Shown here: one piece after another, positions 22,749-34,700 of the stretch
How positions within the stretch are numbered: the stretch's first letter is position 1
How the letters are laid out: every line of letters begins with the position of its first letter
Origin: Diogma glabrata
Taxonomy: Eukaryota > Arthropoda > Insecta > Diptera > Cylindrotomidae
DNA: 64,000 bases
Direction of reading: 5' to 3'
NCBI GenBank assembly: GCA_963693315.1
Contig: OY856188.1
Span: forward strand, 194,504,322-194,568,321
Translations under genes and position numbers: made by a program
The notes under the pieces: generated by a model
Databases searched by the model: none
What the model was told of the DNA's origin: nothing
Seen by the model: only the letters and a program-made list of their open reading frames with translations

Positions 22749-25700
22749 TTAATCTCTTTTCGATCTTTTCAATAAAAATAAATATCCAAGAAAATGAAAA
22801 ATCACATATATAAATAATAACGCCCATATATCTCGTGCAAAATTATCAAAAGAAAAACTATATTGTTCCAAAACTTCAGTTCCATTCCGAATACATGGTA
22901 GATTATCGTCACTTGTTGGACAAGCTTAAAGTAACAAGCACAATAAATATTTTAAAATTATAAAAAAATAATCTTCAAATTACTGATATTTGTTATTCCA
23001 TCCCATTGAACTATGGTCATGGCTTCGTTGGCATACATCAGCCATGATACATATTGTAACCAGTTAACCGATGAAGGTAGCGATCTGATAAATATACAAA
23101 ATTTTAATACTAAAGTAAACGAAATAAAAATTAAATCGAAAACTTACTCTAATTTAACAAAAACGCCAGAAGTAAACATTAAAACACAATCGAATGGTAC
23201 TAGAACCGCCATTGCAAGTGGAACTGAATTAAAAGCGGTTGAAAAAAAGCAACCACATGCAGTTGAAACATTCATAACGATTGTCATCAAAATGGCGGTC
23301 ACTACAAAAGCATACATAGTTGAACGTAATCCTGCTAGCCAATAGCATATTATTACAAATATTATTGGTTCAATTATTAATCCAGGTAACTTAAAATATT
23401 AATGAAAATTATTTATAGATAATTTTTTAGTACCTGTTAGTGTTTACTCACCATCGCAATAATATTAGCAAAATAATATTGAAACGTACTATAAATGCCT
23501 GATCTCTTCTCTCTTATAAATAATGGAAATTCTTGTGGAAAATATATTAGGATTGAGTACATGGGATTAAATGAATTTTCAGCTATAGCAATAAATAATG
23601 CTCCTTGTACGGCTTGAATTCCTGGTTGTGTTAGATTTATGGTCCCAAAATAACAAAAACCAATCATTATTGCAACTGCCTGGAAATATATTAAAATAAT
23701 TTAAAAAATTTTAACAGTGTAACTCGATTATATTACCAATTTTTGCACTGTGCGTAATATTTGTACTTTTGGGTCCCGTATAACTGTTAACAAACTTCTA
23801 CGAATCAAACAAAATACTATTTGATACCAAAATGGACGTTTAAATCGAGTAAAATAACGAGTATTTTGGTTTCGAAAAATACCATTCTCACTCATATGTG
23901 TTTCTAAATTGATGATATATTCTCTTTGTTGGCATTCCTCACTGACAGCATATAAATCACAAAAACGTTGTATTGTTCTTTGTGATGATCTTTCACAGCC
24001 TGGTGCCGAGGCTAGAACACCGATTAAAAAATCAGCAGGGTTATATGATTCTGGACATTTGTATCCTTGACTGAAAATAAATGGAATAAAATTCTAGTGA
24101 ATTTTAAAAATTGAAAGTGTCTGCCTTCCGGTTTCTATAATGTTTAGTTTCTAAGATTTGATGTGACGACAGTTTTAAATACTGGTGAAAATAAAAATTG
24201 TTATAGTTTGAAAATAAAATGTAGGAAAAATGGAGCTCAAACTGAGTCGAATTTCTTGTACTGTATGGAGTTTGGTTTGCTAACATTTCAATTTTTAGCA
24301 ACTTTTGTTAGAAATTACTTTCTACTATGCGTGATAGAAAGTTTTAAAATCAGCTTAGCCAATTCTGTTATCAAGGTAGCATTCACACGGAAGCAAAATC
24401 TTGAAATTCGCGACCGAAAGTTAATGTGCTAGCTTATTAGTTTTTTATAAAATTCAAATATACTACCAAGTCTGGAAAGCTCTAATTACAAAAATTGCTC
24501 TTGTTTACCATATTTTTTATTTTACATGACATAACAAACATTACAGCCTTCTTCACGAAGCGCTTCAGTTTATTTTCGCTTCTGCTAGAGGATAGCACAC
24601 GCTTATTAAACAATCGTCACATAATTTCGCGATATTCGAAGAAGGGGTTGCCTTTGAAGTTGTTCATAATATTATACAATCCGACAGTCTGGTGCTATTA
24701 CACACAAATTAGATTTAATTGCTAGCATCATCTTTTCATCTGAAAAGTTAATAATAGCAATTTTTGTTTTTGACTGTAGATGGCGAAAAATTCAAAACCT
24801 GCAAGGAAATAGTAATCATTTTACGAAGTAATAATAATTTTTAAGCAAGAATTTCTAAAAAAATATTAACTATTTAGTGTTAATTATAAATTATATGATC
24901 GATTATATCTAAATTATTGTACAATAAGAAAATGCGCTAAAATTTAAAAAAATAATGTTAAACGAAAATACGTAAAGAAAACGTAAAATTTTCACATTAA
25001 AATCTTGAAAATATATATTTAATCATTTTATACCTGATATAATATTATTTTTATTATGATTTTAATATGAAAATCAATTAATGTGATAATCGGTTTTAAA
25101 CCGGTTGAATTTGCAGATGAAATCATCTGACAATTTTCTAGCAGTTATTGGTAAACGAAATAATTTTTCAAAAAGTCAGTCGCTATCAGATTACTTTTTA
25201 TAGCAGTTTATATATCTATCTCGAGTGTTGTAAACCCATAACATCGAGGTCATTCTTCATTATTAGAATTGCCTATTTATCAAACACGCGCAATAAAGCA
25301 GGAAACTCTTGTTTCACTTAAAATTATTTAAAACTTTTGCTTCCCATAAAATTATTAAAAAACTCTTATTTCACATAAAATGTTTAAAAACTCTTGTTTC
25401 CCATAAAATTATAAAAAAACAAAAGCAAAACTAAAAATTGAATTGACTTTTTAATTAAAACAAATAATTTTAATAAACATAATTATTAAGTTCTTTAGTT
25501 TTAAATTGAAGCTCCGACCGGAGGGTAACAAAATTATTGTTATAAATAAAATAAATAAAATTAAATCTATGTGTTGTGTTCAAAATTCATTTTCCTAGTC
25601 ACGAGTATTTCTACAAATTTGGTGACAGCGGTGGGATCCCAATAAACAAAACGGGTCCAAATACTGTGATTAGAAAAAAATTCGTAAAGTCCGGTCGTAA

Positions 25701-28700
25701 AAAAAAAAGAAATTCATAAAATTTTTGAAAAAATCAATAAAAAAAATAAATAAATAACTTTCAGTGCAATAACTTTCAGTGCAATAACTTTCAGTGCATC
25801 AGTGATTTATAAAATATTAAAATTGCTGTAAAGATTTAGCTATAAAGATTTAGCTATAAAAAAAATTTTTGTTTGCACACAAAATAAACAGAAAACACAA
25901 CTAATACACGGTTTCAACCAATTCGATACCCAGCAACAACATTACACATCCATCATCTACGGGAATAAAAGAATTAGTCAAGGAAAATTATATTATGTAC
26001 AATTCAATCAAGATTCATCAGATTCAATCAAGATTCATCAAAAATAATTAAATTTTCAACAACAATTTTTTTTCAACAAATCTACATCAGGAAGATCCAA
26101 GAAGACATACAAACTGGCAGATGTAAGTTTTATTTTAAATCTTTAATTTTTCTAAATTTTAAATTCTAAATTGCTCTAAAGTTTAAGTGTTTCTATAAAA
26201 TAGACTAAATTAAAAATCAATTTTAGCTGTTTAAAGCATAACTTTTTGTTTTGGTAAATTATTAATGTCAGACGATAATAATCGTAAAAGTCTTTCTTTA
26301 AATATTAGTTTAAGAAATCGAAAAGTGCGAAAAATTAATACTAGTGACCAACCAACTATTTCAAATAATCCATCTGACATAATTGTTGAATGTTCGTCAT
26401 CAGATAACCCAGATAGTGTCGAAGTTTCTTCTGATTCCGAATCAGATAAACCTACCTCAGTTTCAATTCATGAATTTTCAAAATCAAATTCAAATATCAA
26501 AGTTGAAAATTTAAATAGTCCTACAATGTCACTTGACGTTTCGTTTGCTTTAAAACTAATCCCTGAATTCAGTGGTGAAGCTATTCTATTAAATAAATTC
26601 ATAAAAGGTGGTGATATTATTTATCAATCAGCTACAACTGTAGAAACTAAAAAACAATTTGAGAATATAATATTAACGAAATTATCTGGCAAAGCATACC
26701 AATGCGTTGAAAATAACGAACTAACCTCATGGGGATCAATCAAAGAGGAATTAATTAAACAATTTAGCAAAACTCGCACTTATAATCACGTAAATTCAGA
26801 GTTAGTACATTCACGACAAAAAACGGGTGAAACCATACATGATTTTGCAAATAAAATTGAAACACTATTAGCCGAACTAAATAGTTCATGTATTCAAAGC
26901 GAAGGTATAGAAACCGCCAAACATTTCCGAGGGTTGCACTCAAAGCTAGCTATTAACAGTTTTTTAGACGGCATAATCCCTATTATTCGAAAAAATTTGA
27001 GAAACGACTTTTCAGATCTTAAAAGTGCGGTACTAGCTGCAATAGAAGAGGAAAAAAGTTGTTATTCAAACCAATAAATTCTATGCCATTTAGTAAAGGA
27101 AATCCTAACTCAAATTCAAAGTTATTATTCTGTTACAAATGTAAAAGAAACGGTCATACTATATACAATTGCAGACACAATTTTAATAACAGAAATTTCC
27201 TGCAAACGCGTTCAAATATTCCGTTAAATAATCAGCAAATAAGATACGCGACAATTATTTGCACATATTGCAAGAATCATGGCCATAGTATAAATGAATG
27301 TAGAAAGTTAAAAGCCAAACACAATAATAACGGAAATGGCAGTTACCAAGGTTATTATTACAGAACGGAAAATAAAAATCTTAATACGATTCCCAATGTA
27401 CAAAGTTCCAATCCGGGAAACGATCCAACCCCGAGTACGAGCGGAGTGACTCAAATGGGGAAATTGTAACATTAGAACCGCAAATTTTATTTAACAATAA
27501 TTTTAAAGAATCAAACGAATTTCTAATACTAACATTAAACATAAACGAAAATAAGGAAAATAAAACAGATTTTTTGTTGGATACGGGAGCATCCATTAGT
27601 TTACTAAAAAAAAGTAAAGTTAAATTAGAAGCAGACGTACATTTTAACAAAAAATTTTTACTCAAAGGCATTGCTGACGAAACAGTTCAAACTTTAGGTG
27701 TATGTTATTTACAAATACAAATTTGTGATGCAAAAATAATGCATTCATTCAATATCGTTGATGACGATTTTCCAATTCCCACAGATGGAATTTTGGGTCA
27801 AGATTTTTTTTATAAAACTAATAGTGAAATTAGCTACGGAGATAAAAATGTATCTCTAAAAATAAACAATAAAATTTATAACCTAAATTTAAAAACAAAT
27901 TCTAAATCCCATTACATACCGGCTAGAACGGAAAAGTTTATTCGAGTTATGGTAAATACAAATGAAGAGAGTGTCTCATTATCACAAGAAATTTTACCTG
28001 GCGTTTTTATCTCAAATTCTTTAGTCAAGCCAGAGAACTATTTAGTAACAGTGAGTATATTAAACTCTACTGAAAATGATATAGAATCAAATGATGTTCC
28101 ATTAAATTTGTTTAGTATAAACAATTTCGAAGTTTTACAAATTAATTGTAATGTGGAACAACGTATGAAAACATTAGAATCTTCTCTAAAACTAGATGAT
28201 TTAAATAACGAAGAAAGAATGTCTATTTTAGAGATATGTCGACAATATAATGAGTATTTTTATCTCGAAGGAGATCACTTCACTTCTACCAGTGCAATTG
28301 AGCATAATATTCCAATTTGTCCTAATCAGCCTCCCATAAATTCAAAACCATATAGATTACCTGAGTCTCAGAGATCAGAAATAAATAAACAAGTTAACGA
28401 AATGATGGAAAAAAATATTATTCAACCAAGTTCCAGCGCTTGGAATTCGCCTTTGTTATTAGTTGCGAAGCGTCCAGATTCTACTGGCCAGAAAAGGTTT
28501 CGCGTGGTGGTAGACTACCGAAAATTAAATTCAGTTACCATTGGTGATGCTTATCCTCTTCCAAATATTACAGAAATTTTAGAACAATTAGGTAAATCCA
28601 AATATTTTTCAACCCTGGATTTAGCCAGTGGTTTCCATCAAGTTAATATGAGTAAAGCAGACAAACCGAAAACTGCTTTTAGTATTAGCCATGGCCACTA

Positions 28701-31700
28701 CGAATTTAATCGTATGCCATTTGGGTTAAAAGGTGCGCCTGCAACCTTTCAGAGATTAATGAACTCTGTACTTACTGGTTTACAAGGAAGTAAATGTTTT
28801 GTTTACTTGGACGACATTGTTATCTACGGATATGATCTTAGGGATCACAATAACAAATTAATTGATGTTTTAGAATGTCTTAAACATAATAATTTGAAGC
28901 TTCAACCAGATAAATGTAATTTTTTGAGAAAAGAAATAAATTATTTAGGTCATGTAATTACTGATAGAGGAATTAAACCAGATCCTTTAAAAATTTCTGC
29001 TGTGAAAAATTTTCCAAGAGCAAATTGTACAAAAGACGTGAAATCATTTTTAGGTTTAATTGGCTATTACAGGAAGTTTATTCCTGACTTTTCAAAATTA
29101 TCAGAACCGTTGCACAAATTATTAAAAAAGGATGTCAAATTCGAATGGAATGGTTTTTGTGACGAAGCTTTCAATAAATCAAAAGAAAAATTGGTGAATC
29201 CTCCAATCCTTCAGTATCCCGATTTTTCTAAGGAATTTACAATAACAACAGACGCTAGTGATCATGCTATAGGTGCAGTACTTTCACAAGGAACAGGTTC
29301 AGTGGATCTACCAATTGCTTTCGCAAGTAGAACTTTAAATAAAGCTGAGCGAAACTATTCCACCATTGAGAAAGAATTGTTAGCAATTGTCTGGGCTGTT
29401 ACGTATTTTAGACCGTATGTCTATGGACGACGTTTTTTAATTATAACAGACCACAAACCATTGGTATGGGTATGCAATATTAAAAATCCTTCATCTAGAT
29501 TAATGAGATGGCGTATTAAGTTAGAAGAGTACGATTATAGAGTAATGTATAAACCTGGTAAACTTAATACTAATGCCGACGCACTTTCTAGAATTCTTAT
29601 GACCACTTCTCAGATTAATGTTGTGACACGAGCTCAGTCGAACAAAAGAATAACGAATAATAATCACAATATACCAGAAATTTCAGAAATTATAAATAAT
29701 GGAAAAGTTGATGTAGCAAAAAACGAAAATATTATTAGTGAACAAATTAGCGAGCATACAAATATAAAAAATAAAGATTCAAATCATGTTGAAGTAATTG
29801 ATAGAAATGTGATAAATACGATTTTACAGGAATATAACATGGGTGTATCTAGAACATTTAGTAAAATCAAGCAAAAATACTACTGGAAAACCATGTTTAA
29901 AGATATTAAAAAGTTTATAAGAAGCTGTACGTTATGTCAAAAGAATAAAATAGGTAAAATAAATAAAATTCCTATGAAAATTACAACAACTTCAGAACAA
30001 CCATTCGAAAAAATATTTCTAGATGTTGTTGGCCCTCTACCTGAAAGCTTTTCAGGACAAAAATATATTCTTACAATACAGGATGATTTAACAAAATTTT
30101 CAGATGGAATTCCAATGCCAAATCAAGAAGCAGAAACAGTTGCTAAAGCCTTTGTTAAAAATATAATATGTAAATTTGGTACCCCTATTAGTGTTTTGAC
30201 GGATCAGGGATCAAATTTCACTAGCAACCTTTTTAAACAGATGTGTAAATTATTAAAAATAAAGAAAATTCAATGTACAGCATATCATCCTCAAACCAAC
30301 GGCGCTTTAGAGCGTTCTCATAGAACATTGGGCGAATATATTAGAAATTTTTGTACAAATGATCCATTAAACTGGGATGAGTGGATACCGTATGCCATGT
30401 TTACTTACAATACAACTCCCCATACTTCTACAAATTATTCTCCATTTGAATTATTATTCGGTACTAAAGCAAAATTACCTACTTCTTTAACATGCGAACC
30501 AGAAGCAATGTATAATTATGATGATTATCTTTTTGACTTAAAAAACAAATTACAGAATTCACATCTAATAGCGCGGAAAAATTTAATAGCAAATAAAGAA
30601 AAATCTAAAACTTATTATGACAAAACATCTAAACCATTTTTGGTAAATAAAGGTGATTTAGTATATTTGAAAAACGAACTTAACAAAAATAAAAAACTTA
30701 ATCCATTATTCCTTGGTCCTTATTTAGTTTTAGAAACACCTAGCGCAGAAAATTCTATAACAAAAATAGGAAATAAAACTCGTACGGTTCACAATAATCG
30801 TCTTAAAAATTGTAATCAAAATTGATTTGCAACTTAATAAATTTTTTTAATTAATTTTAGAAAACAGGAAAATGAGTCTTTTTGTTTATGTCACTCTCAA
30901 CTTCATAGGCACTTGTTTTGCCGATTTTAATGTGACAACCATAACTAACCCTAACGGAATTTATTTCGAAGAAATAGGAACAGTTAACATATATGAATCT
31001 AGTTGGCGAATCGTAACTTATTTAAATCTAGATACATATCATCAAGAATTCAAGATGCTCGAAGACTGTATATCACAAACACTGGCAATATGTAAAGATG
31101 TACACACGAGAAATGACTATTGTTTAAGCTTAAAAAATTATTTAGAACATAGTTTTAGAGATGTTATAGTCGACGATGATTTTCTAACAGAGATATTTGA
31201 ACGAACATCTAAAAGAAATAAGCGAGGTATAATTAATGGTATTGGTAGGATATCTAAAACACTGTTTGGTACTCCTGATGACAAGGACGCAACTAATTAT
31301 GACGGACAAATAAATAAAATAGTAAAATAAAATAATAAAACAAGATAAAGAATTTAATCATTTGTTATTAGAACAAACCTCAATTTTAAAAAGTTCTGTC
31401 GAATTTACAAATAGAACTTATAACTTGTTTAACAAAAAATTTAATGAAATCAATAATCAAATAGAGGAATTACAAAATAAAAATAAAATTGAAAACAATA
31501 AAATTTATAAAATACAAAAATATGAAGAATTAAACAATTTAATTATAGGGTTGTTAGGCTCTTTCCAATTAAAACAAACAGATTATAATAACATAATAAT
31601 GATGGCACAAAACCACAAGTTACATCCTCATTTAATAGTTCCAACGAAACTGATATCGTTATTAAATAGTATTAAGCAAATTTACCAATAAGATTAAAAT

Positions 31701-34700
31701 TTCCTTTTTCGATTATAACTGAGAATCTTTTTGAAATATATAACTTAATTAAATTAGATACTAAATTTAAAGAAGGTAAATTAATTTTTGTGGTAGAGAT
31801 TCCTTTAATTCAGTTAAATAGTTATAAACTTTTTAAAATAATAAGTATCCCTACACTATTTATCCACAATACATACGCGTTAATTTCAATCAAAAATGAT
31901 TATATTGCCGAAGATCAATATAATAAATTCTATTTATTTTTCGAAAAAGAGACAATCAGAAATTGCATAAAAATTGGTTCGAAACAATTAATATGTAAGC
32001 AAGATTCTCCAAGATATAGTTCTAACTACAATCATTGTGCTATACATCTGCGACACCAACAAAAAATAAATGCGGATAGTTGTCAAATATATATAATATA
32101 TTTAATATATTTTAAGAAAAATTGTTATTTGTACAATGGCGAAATTACACTGTTTTCTAGCAGTGATTATAATTCTGAATTAAGATTACAAATTTCATTT
32201 ACTACTAATTTGACAATGCACATCAATGAAAATTTTAATTTCTCGAATAATAAAGAACTATTGCCCAAAGTAAAAACGTCTCAAATAATCTATAATAATG
32301 AACTCAACGAGATAAGTAAACACATTTCGGAACTCCAGAATAAAGAGCGTACATTTTTGAAAAATAGTAACAAAGGAATGGAATCTCACCATTTTCACAT
32401 TTATAGTTTGTACGGAATTTTTATTTTATCTGCTATAATAATATTAATATGTTATTTCCTAAAATGCAAAGTTAAATGCAAAAGGGAAGAAATAAATAAA
32501 CCGGAGGAACAACCGAAAATAAATGAAACAAATTAGGATTTAGGAATAAGCAACATATGTAAATATGACATATGTAAAATAATAATAAACAAATTTTTAT
32601 TTACTTTAATTTTTATTAAACTATACTTTTTTATTTAAATGATAATCTATGGAATATCATTTCACTTAAGAGGGAAGGTGTTGTAAACCCATAACATCGA
32701 GGTCATTCTTCATTATTAGAATTGCCTATTTATCAAACACGCGCAATAAAGCAGGAAACTCTTGTTTCACTTAAAATTATTTAAAACTTTTGCTTCCCAT
32801 AAAATTATTAAAAAACTCTTATTTCACATAAAATGTTTAAAAACTCTTGTTTCCCATAAAATTATAAAAAAACAAAAGCAAAACTAAAAATTGAATTGAC
32901 TTTTTAATTAAAACAAATAATTTTAATAAACATAATTATTAAGTTCTTTAGTTTTAAATTGAAGCTCCGACCGGAGGGTAACAAAATTATTGTTATAAAT
33001 AAAATAAATAAAATTAAATCTATGTGTTGTGTTCAAAATTCATTTTCCTAGTCACGAGTATTTCTACACGAGCATGCTCTCCCTCTTTTTCTCATACAAA
33101 ATATTCAGATTTTTACTTTTCAGATTATGATAAATGCAAAATTGATTATGGGATCTGAATTTAATTTGTGTGTAATAGCACTAAAAGACAGTTAAACCAC
33201 ATCCTCATTATGACACCCAATAGTACAATTTGATGCAAGAGATGAAAATATTGTTTTTTCGTGAGTGAAAATGTGTTCACGAGACGCATCAGTGTCGAGT
33301 GCGATAATTTCGCGAACGTAAAACATTTTTATCTCGTGTAGGAAATGCAATTTTTTCTACGGTAACTTAAATATATAAACGATATTTATTATAAATTATT
33401 AAAGTTATTTATTAGAAACTACTTTCTACCACGCATGACATAAATTTTTGAAATTAGCTTAGCTAATTCTGTTATGAAGGTAGCATTCACACGGAAGTAA
33501 ATCTTGAAATTCGCGACCGAAACTTATTATTTTTTTATAAAATTCAATCATGCTACCAAGTTTGGAAAACTCATTCATTCGTTGTTATTCATCATAATTT
33601 TAATGCTTTTCCACGTCGACCAAATAAACGATTCTATACGAACCGTATCAATGTGTTTTCGAATAATTTTAACACGAGAAAAACAGCGTAAACTTTCTGA
33701 GATTCGTATTTACACGACCGTTGTTTGTTGTCAAATTTACATGAATCAATATTGGTTTGTCCTTAATAAACGAGTTGTGGCTACAAACTATAAGCAAAAA
33801 CTGTACAGTCAAAAGCTAAAAACAAGCGCGCAATATTCAAAAACTTTAAATTTATGAATCGATTATGCCATCGTTAATTTTTGTAAATTTTTATACACAA
33901 ACCTTGCAAAAAAATTCAATGCCCGTGTTGGCGTTCCCATGAATGCAATTCTTCCTTCGGCCAACAATAAAACTTCATTAAACATAGCAAACAATTGGCT
34001 CGATGGTTGATGTATCGTACAAATAATTGTTGTGCCGCTTTTAGATAAATCTTGTAATGTTTCAACTAAACGTTGTGCGCTGTATGAATCTAAACCAGTT
34101 GTTGGTTCATCACAGAATAATATAACGGGCTGAACTAACAGCTCAGTAGCAAAAGCAAGTCTTTTCTTTTCACCACCAGATAAAACTTTATTTTCACCGA
34201 TACATCCTATCCGTGTATTGGCCGAACCTTTTAATCCTGCTCGTTCTAATAAATCATATATTATTTTATTTTTTTCATTTTTTGTTGTTCGTCGGTCTAA
34301 TTTTAAGTTTGCCTAAAATATTTCATTTATTTTTATTTTTATTTTTTTAATTAGTATAAATTTATTCACCATAAACATCATATGCTCCTTAACAGTTAGA
34401 ACGCCAACAAATATATCATCTTGATGAACAAACCCACTTAATCGATACATAAATGGTCCAACTTGTCGTCCATTTACAAAAATGGAGCCTTGCACAATTG
34501 TATTCGGTGAGCTTCGAAAAGCTAAAGCTGACATTAATGTACTTTTTCCAGATCCACTAGCTCCCATTAGTGCAACCAGTTGACCCGGTTGCACAGCACC
34601 AGTTACATTATTAATAATTCGTTTTAATTTTCCATCGTTATTTCCATTAATTTTTTTTTTTACACTATTTTGTATTGCATACACACTGATATCCTTCCAA

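Larger units (their letters stand above)
25226..33068 (+). mobile_element. Full-length Ty3/Gypsy errantivirus-like retrotransposon
   Basis: The 7843-bp element has 390-bp LTRs that look identical (25226-25615 and 32679-33068), TG...CA termini and a 4-bp target duplication CGAG (25222-25225 and 33069-33072). A primer-binding region (TGGTGACAGCGGTGGG) follows the 5' LTR, and the polypurine tract aagagggaagg precedes the 3' LTR. The gene order is gag, pro-RT-RNase H-integrase, env, as in the env-bearing insect Gypsy (17.6/297-like) lineage. Identical LTRs imply a recent insertion. pol is open throughout, but gag has one frame break and env at least two. The element is antisense to scarlet. Confidence 0.95.
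24690..33183. mobile_element. PIF/Harbinger-like MITE in scarlet intron, split by a Gypsy element
   Basis: The ends match the family seen at 7617-8342: TGGTGCTATTACACACAAAT at 24690 and its complement ending near 33183. Interior blocks (for example aatcggttttaaaccggttg at about 25088) are shared with that copy. Removing the Gypsy insertion (25226-33068) and its duplicated target gives about 650 bp. The target duplication at this locus is not preserved clearly. Confidence 0.8.

Noticed and set aside
23013..23345. 110-aa plus-strand frame
   Set aside because: It is the antisense of scarlet exon 5 and its neighbouring intron and exon.
27050..27058. A-run in gag as a programmed -1 frameshift site
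   Set aside because: In the gag frame the codons are GAA AAA AGT, which do not fit X XXY YYZ; a homopolymer indel is more likely.
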